DNA from: Casuarina equisetifolia
Taxonomy: Eukaryota; Streptophyta; Magnoliopsida; Fagales; Casuarinaceae
Length of the DNA: 64,000 nt
Direction of reading: 5' to 3'
Assembly (NCBI GenBank): GCA_028551475.1
Contig: CM052355.1
Span: forward strand, 5,704,001-5,768,000
The notes below the pieces were generated by a model. That model was given only the letters and a program-made list of their open reading frames with translations, ran no database searches and was not told the DNA's origin. This document shows, piece by piece, positions 58,820 through 64,000 of the stretch (position 1 is its first letter; each line of letters opens with the position of its first letter). The position numbers and the translations under genes are program-made.

Positions 58820-60653
58820 GAAAAAATCAACTTTGCGTGTTTCTCTTAACAAGTATAAATCTTTGGCAACCCTACTGAGCAAAAATCACCTTTGATATGT
58901 GACAATGCGAAGAGTCAGCTCAGCTCCACAGAATCGGGAGTCCCATCTGAATCTGCTTCGGTTCTCTGATATTCACCTAGGTCTTTTGACTATGAGACCT
59001 GAAAATTCACCTAAAAATAGAGAAATTGAATTACCTTTACCTTGCAGATCCTATTCTGGAAGTAAACAATGCAAAGAGTTAATGTAGCTAAAAGTGAATC
59101 ATCTGGTGAAACCTCGTCAGCAAGCATGCAATGGTTGAGATTGAGAGCAAGTACGAGTATGTTGCTAGAAGCCTTTAAATGAGACACTTTTTAACCTTCG
59201 TGTATGTTTAGTAAGCCTTGTTGTTCTCTTCGAGAGGTTCAAGGTGAGAATCTCTGGAGCATCTATTCTAGATCTTCAAAAGCTCTTTCTTGTTATTGAA
59301 CCATAAAGAATATCTATTTGTGGATACGTGCGTTTCTCTCTTAAAGAAATTTATATATTTCACCGAACTCTAGTTTTTCTACCAAGACTGTTATTCTTGA
59401 TCAAGTCTTGGTCCATGAATTTCATTCAAGTTGATTGTTAAACTTTTGTTATATGTTTTATGTTCTGGTCAAAGAGAAAATTTGTTCTTGTATAATTTCT
59501 TCACCAAAGATGCATGAATGAATTTTTCTATTAACCAACATGGCTTAGAAATGTTAACAAGTACCTTGTTAATTTGTAAGCTGGTATTGCTTGAAATTAA
59601 GAGTTTTAAAATTTGATACTTAGATATATAAGTTTGAGTATGTATATATTTATAGGAAAAAAAAACTTCTATTTATTAGACTAAGGTATTAGCGGAAGTT
59701 AACAAGAATGACAAAAATATAAAACCATATCTTTAAGGTAAATTTAGATTTGCTATCTAAATTTATGAAATTTTAACAGTATTTCAACAATTTCATGAAT
59801 TACTCATTAACATTTTATCTTACATAACTCTTTTTGGAGTATATTTAACATTGAAATTATAATGAACTCATCATTGAATAATAAAGACTAAATCCCATGA
59901 CAAGCTCACTTGCTTTTGCATTTCATCGATTACCAAGCTCTTGTAAGCACGATGTGTTCCGGGCTTACTAGAAACTCTAATTAACTTCGCTTGTTTCTCC
60001 CACCGATGTTGATTTGCAACACTAGCTTAAACTTGTTCTTTGCACTTGCTTTTGGATTGGCGCGATGTCTAGCAAACATGGGCAAAATCAATGTTTCTTT
60101 GTGTGCCCAGAACAGAGGGACAAAACAAGGCAATTTTCCCGCAATGCCTGATGTCTGCAATCTTCCTTTGTATAGGAAAGAAAAGTGAAAAAAAGACTGC
60201 ACGGATTGCATGTTAGGAATGACTGTAGCTAAATTCATGGGTCACCTAACATTTCCCTCGTAAGCATCGAGTATACCCAGAAAATAAAATAAATGAAATC
60301 ATGAGCCGCAAAAGCTTTGCGCTCGAACACGTTGCAAAACATAACTGGCTCGAAGTACTAATGAAAAGCAAATTTCAGATGATCCTAACGGGCTCTCTTT
60401 AAAACAGCTCCGATCTCAGCACATCATCAGTACAGGTGATCCTTACTCTTTCAGTTCTCTCTCTCTCTTTCTCTCCACGGACGAACACGCCATTGCTTCT
60501 CCAATGTGAATTTTGAGCCATTCATTCTCTTCTTCACCCTTTTATCTCCTTCTTGTTCACCACAATCCGAAACCCATTCACCGAATTTACCCAAACCGAT
60601 GATTATTCTGGCCTGAGCCCTGCACTCTGCCGTTTACGAAGCTCAGCTAGCAA
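58820..60653. other. Divergent spacer between Lhca1 and the ABC1-like kinase
   Basis: Strongly AT-rich between about 59.1 and 59.9 kb with no gene. From about 60.4 kb a CT-rich leader (60,450-60,480) precedes the kinase start codon. Confidence 0.6.
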
Positions 60654-63600
60654 ATGGTGATGGCGGCAATGATTTCGCTAACTTCCTCACTGGCTGCAAC
60701 CTCCATGCGCTCCTCAACATCTGCCTCTGTAACGACGTCGCAGAGGCGCGGACGCGCGATGGGCAACATGGGGCACCTGGCCGACGTGGTTCGCAAGGAC
60801 GTGGAGTTTCTGAAGAAGGGAATCAGCAGGGGAGTGGAGTGGGCGAACGAGGCTTTCCACATTCCTAAGGTTTCTAAAACTCTAGACGATCTCTTGTGGC
60901 TCCGGAACCTCGAAGAACCCCACGCCGCTCCGTTGCAGCCTTGTTCGTGGCCTCGCCCGTCCTATCCAGGTTTTGCTTTACATCTCAATTCCTATTCTCA
61001 CAGTGTGTGAGTGCCTCATTTATGGTAAATATTTTAGCGGGTATTAATGCCGGAATGTTCATTGGTGACAGCACTGTCTGATGTTGATTTGTTGATGGCT
61101 GATCTGAAAGCTCTGGAGGCATACGCTGCTTATTTCTACTATCTGTCCAAGGTGTGGTCTAAGCCGCTTCCTGAAGTCTATGACCCACAAGATATTGCCG
61201 ACTATTTCAGTTGCAGACCGCACATAGTAACCCTTCGACTTCTAGAGGTAGTTGAAATCAACTTTTAATAACACGAATTTAGATATTTTAGGGGTCTGGC
61301 TTCGTTCTCGATAAAACAATGTGTATGAGACCTTTCCCAGGAATGAACATGTCACTTTGACATTGTCTGTTGCTGCAGTCCCGCTTTTCGAACTACTCAT
61401 GTTTACCATCAATGGCAGTCTTTTAAGTATGCAGATTGTTTATTCTTTCAAAAATGAGTCTCTAATCCAAGTTCAGTTCGCCCAACTTTCCTTGATTTTT
61501 CTTCCTTCTTTTCAATTTGGATAATGCAACTTTAACCAAGTTGAAAATCATCTTTTAGACATGGCACGTGCTTCATGTCAGTTGGACCGAGTAAAATGCT
61601 TTGTATCTCTACCAGGAGCTATTATAACATCTTCTTGGAGTAGAGGGAATACTATGTGAGAACTTATGGTGTACGCATTATGTCAGTTGGACTGAATAAA
61701 ATGCTTTCCATCTATGCCAGGAGCTATATAACATCTTTTTGGAGTAGAGGGAATAATATGTGAGGACATGTATTTATGTTTTTCTCAATTAAAGGATGAG
61801 ATGCTCTTTCCTTTGGGGTCACCGCTCTCTGCTCTGGGCCATGGCGTGTGCTTGGTTTTCAGTTAATTTTCCTTTTCTCGAGGGCTGCTAAAGTGTTCTT
61901 CTAAGCAACTAGTTCTCCATTTTGAAATACTTAATTTCGCTCTTCGCTGGCCCACTATACTGTTGTTATAAGCTAGTAGTTCTCTAGTGTCCTTTGTGAG
62001 AGGCTTATTTCTTACAGAATATTTGTGCACTGGAAGGTATTTTTCTCCTTTGCATCTGCTGCAATCCGAATTCAAACCTCTAATGTGGGAAAATTATTGA
62101 GACGAAGTTCAGATAAGGACACAAATCAGAGTATATCACAGTACAATTTTGGTATGGCGTTGAAAGAGACTATGCTTAGCCTTGGTCCTACCTTTATCAA
62201 AGGTAATTAATAATGTCTGGTGGAAGTTTTAATTTCAATGTTAAGGTTCCCTTTCCTTTGCATTTGTCTTCTTCTGTTTTTTGTTTCCCCAAATCATTCT
62301 TTCTGCTTCCCATATGGCTCTTTGAATTATATGCTGGGCCTTTTATTTCTCTGCTGCAGTCACAAGATTACCAATATACTAGTTACATGCCTTTGCTTAC
62401 TGATGCAGTTGGCCAGTCCCTTGCCACAAGGCCGGATATTATTGGTACTGATATGTCCAAGGTAAATTGAAGAGATTTCTCTGTCTTGCTTTCATCAGTC
62501 TAGTTTCTGCCAGCAATTCAAAAAAGGTGTATGTTAAATTTTGAGTTTTCAATTCATGTAGGTAATAAAAATTACACCTAACTTCTGGCAATGGCAAGAC
62601 TCTTAAATGTGTCCTTTTCTTTTTCCTTCCTTTCTAGTGTTATTTTTTGAATGCCACTGTGGTACTGATAATTCATTGACGAATATTCAAGCATTTTATC
62701 CTCCTTTTTTTTTTTGACAATAATGATATATGTCTTCCATTACAATTCTTTTACCATTTCAATATGGAAGATTAGTAAGGATTTTTCTGTGTTTTGTGAG
62801 TATTCATTTAATTTTGCTAAATGCATCTCCATTTTTATGGTTTTGTTTATGCAGCTGTGCATGTCTGTTTTTATATGCCTTAACTAGTAGAATTGTTATA
62901 GGACTAGATGGCTTCTTTTGCATTTTTTCCACAATTGTCTTTGTGCAATGAAAGTAACTGCTAGGTTTTTTCTTTTTATCCTTTCTTTTTGGTTTTGAGT
63001 TATGATTGCAGGCATTGTCTGAGCTGCATGATCAAATACCTCCTTTTCCCAGGACTTTGGCTATGAAAATTATTGAGGAAGAATTAGGTTCTCCTGTAGA
63101 GTCATTCTTTCGCTACATCTCTGATGAACCTGTAGCTGCAGCATCATTTGGTCAGGTGGCTCTTACTTCACAATGTGTATGAGTACAAAATCTTGCTTTC
63201 ATGTGTATCTGCTTGTGTTTTAACCAGAAATTTTCTTATTTGGGTCTGTTTTTGTTTGTTTTGCTTTTACACAATCAAGGTCTACCGTGGGACTACAGTT
63301 GATGGTTTCAGTGTTGCAGTGAAAGTGCAGCGTCCTAATTTGCCACATATGGTTGTGCGGGATATCTATATACTTCGCCTTGGGGTTAGTCTTCACACCT
63401 TGTAGCCCTAGATATCTGAATCTAGTAAGAAATTCTTTAATGATTGCTTGAAAATATGTTTCAGTTAGGGCTGTTGCAAAAGATAGCAAAGAGAAAAAGT
63501 GACCTTCGCCTATATGCCGATGAGCTTGGAAAAGGTTTAGTAGGGGAACTGGATTACACTTTGGAGGCTGGCTAATGCTTCAGAGTTCATGGTAATAATC

Positions 63601-64000
63601 GTGTTTACCATTCAAGTTTAATCTTTCTGTGTAAAGTAATAATGGCCGCCATGAAATCTTTTATCAATAGCAATTACTTTAATTTTTGTCTGCATGGGGG
63701 ATTAAAACTTTCTGCAACTCTAGAGATGTAATTGAATTGCTGAAGGTTTGTGAGATTTTGGAGCAGAATAGGATGGTTGATCTGCCAACCTTCAGTCTGC
63801 TCCTTATCACAGGATTGGGGTCCTTTACTTGAGGTTTGGTGGGGACTGGAGATTTGGGCTTGTAATGCTAAGGATTTATTAGCCCGTCCTGACTGACTCA
63901 TTTAGATGTAAATCTGACTTAAAATTGCACTGAAGTTTCAAAAATTTATACTTGATGGTCAAGTGGTTATTATGTGAATAATTCTCCTTGAATTGCACTG
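60654..64000 (+). CDS. ABC1-like (UbiB-type) atypical kinase, plastid-type, 5' part, with frameshift in exon 7
   Basis: Member of the ABC1K family, which in plastids associates with plastoglobules and prenylquinone metabolism (family knowledge). Exons seen: 60654-60969, 61072-61247, 62037-62202, 62409-62461, 63012-63155, 63280-63384 and 63465-63591; the rest lies beyond the window. A Ser/Thr-rich transit peptide leads to conserved family text (ALEAYAAYFYYLSKVWSKPLPE) and the ABC1 hallmarks: KVGQ (residues 219-222), the Ala-rich loop VAAASFGQ, the VAVKVQRP lysine (about 300) and the GELDY motif. Exon 7 then reads GAG GCT GGC TAA. Dropping one G at 63,570-63,571 restores GAG GCT GCT AAT GCT TCA GAG TTC ATG and a proper donor at 63,592, matching the expected EAANASEFM. 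It is a pseudogene, an allelic break or a sequence error. Confidence 0.9.
61574..61766 (+). repeat. Tandem duplication in intron 2 of the ABC1-like kinase
   Basis: Copies at about 61,574-61,665 and 61,680-61,766 share 'atgtcagttgga', 'taaaatgctt', 'ccaggagctat', 'ataacatctt' and 'tggagtagagggaata'. Entirely intronic. Confidence 0.8.

Noticed and set aside
62213..62465. Open frames continuing through the intron before exon 4 of the ABC1-like kinase
   Set aside because: Only the part from 62,409 matches the family; the upstream part is T-rich intron sequence ending in a good acceptor.

Overview
The window is nuclear DNA from a flowering plant. Most genes are split by GT-AG introns with AT-rich interiors. 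Several products carry plastid transit peptides, and Lhca1, a CRINKLY4-family receptor kinase and an exact miR160 hairpin are all plant-specific. The species cannot be named from sequence alone. I found eight protein-coding genes and one microRNA gene; two protein genes run off the window ends. Gene models were built by hand from splice sites and reading phase.

Layout: (1) 1-2618, minus strand: 3'-truncated tryptophan/tyrosine-permease-family transporter. (2) 2.6-9.5 kb: gene-free, with old diverged repeats. (3) 9.7-12.8 kb, plus: two-exon patatin-like protein of the plant class III type. (4) 12.8-20 kb: gene-free, with a G-quadruplex motif, a nested 328-bp tandem repeat with an inverted repeat, and a near-identical 222-bp tandem duplication. 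(5) 20.1-26.4 kb, minus: 13-exon chorismate synthase. (6) 27.5-35.8 kb, minus: 13-exon aminodeoxychorismate synthase (fused PabA-PabB). (7) 36-49.8 kb: largely gene-free, but with a MIR160 hairpin at about 42.07 kb on the minus strand. (8) 49.8-52.1 kb, minus: intronless CRINKLY4-related receptor kinase-like gene lacking most of the activation segment. (9) 53.4-56.6 kb, plus: single-lobe, apparently GPI-anchored transferrin-like protein. (10) 57.4-58.6 kb, minus: photosystem I antenna protein Lhca1. (11) 60.7 kb to the end, plus: 5' part of a plastid-type ABC1-like kinase carrying a one-base frameshift.

Three points deserve follow-up. Chorismate synthase and a chorismate-consuming enzyme of folate synthesis lie head-to-tail, 1.04 kb apart, so consecutive pathway steps are physically linked; both are full intron-rich plant genes, which argues against bacterial contamination. 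The transferrin-like gene encodes a secreted, GPI-type single lobe whose iron-ligand and carbonate-anchor positions are mostly substituted, with a duplicated proline/glycine-rich linker exon. In aminodeoxychorismate synthase, an intronic tandem duplication has copied a splice donor so that the second copy lies exactly 81 bases downstream in an open frame, predicting a 27-residue insertion isoform next to the glutaminase active-site cysteine.
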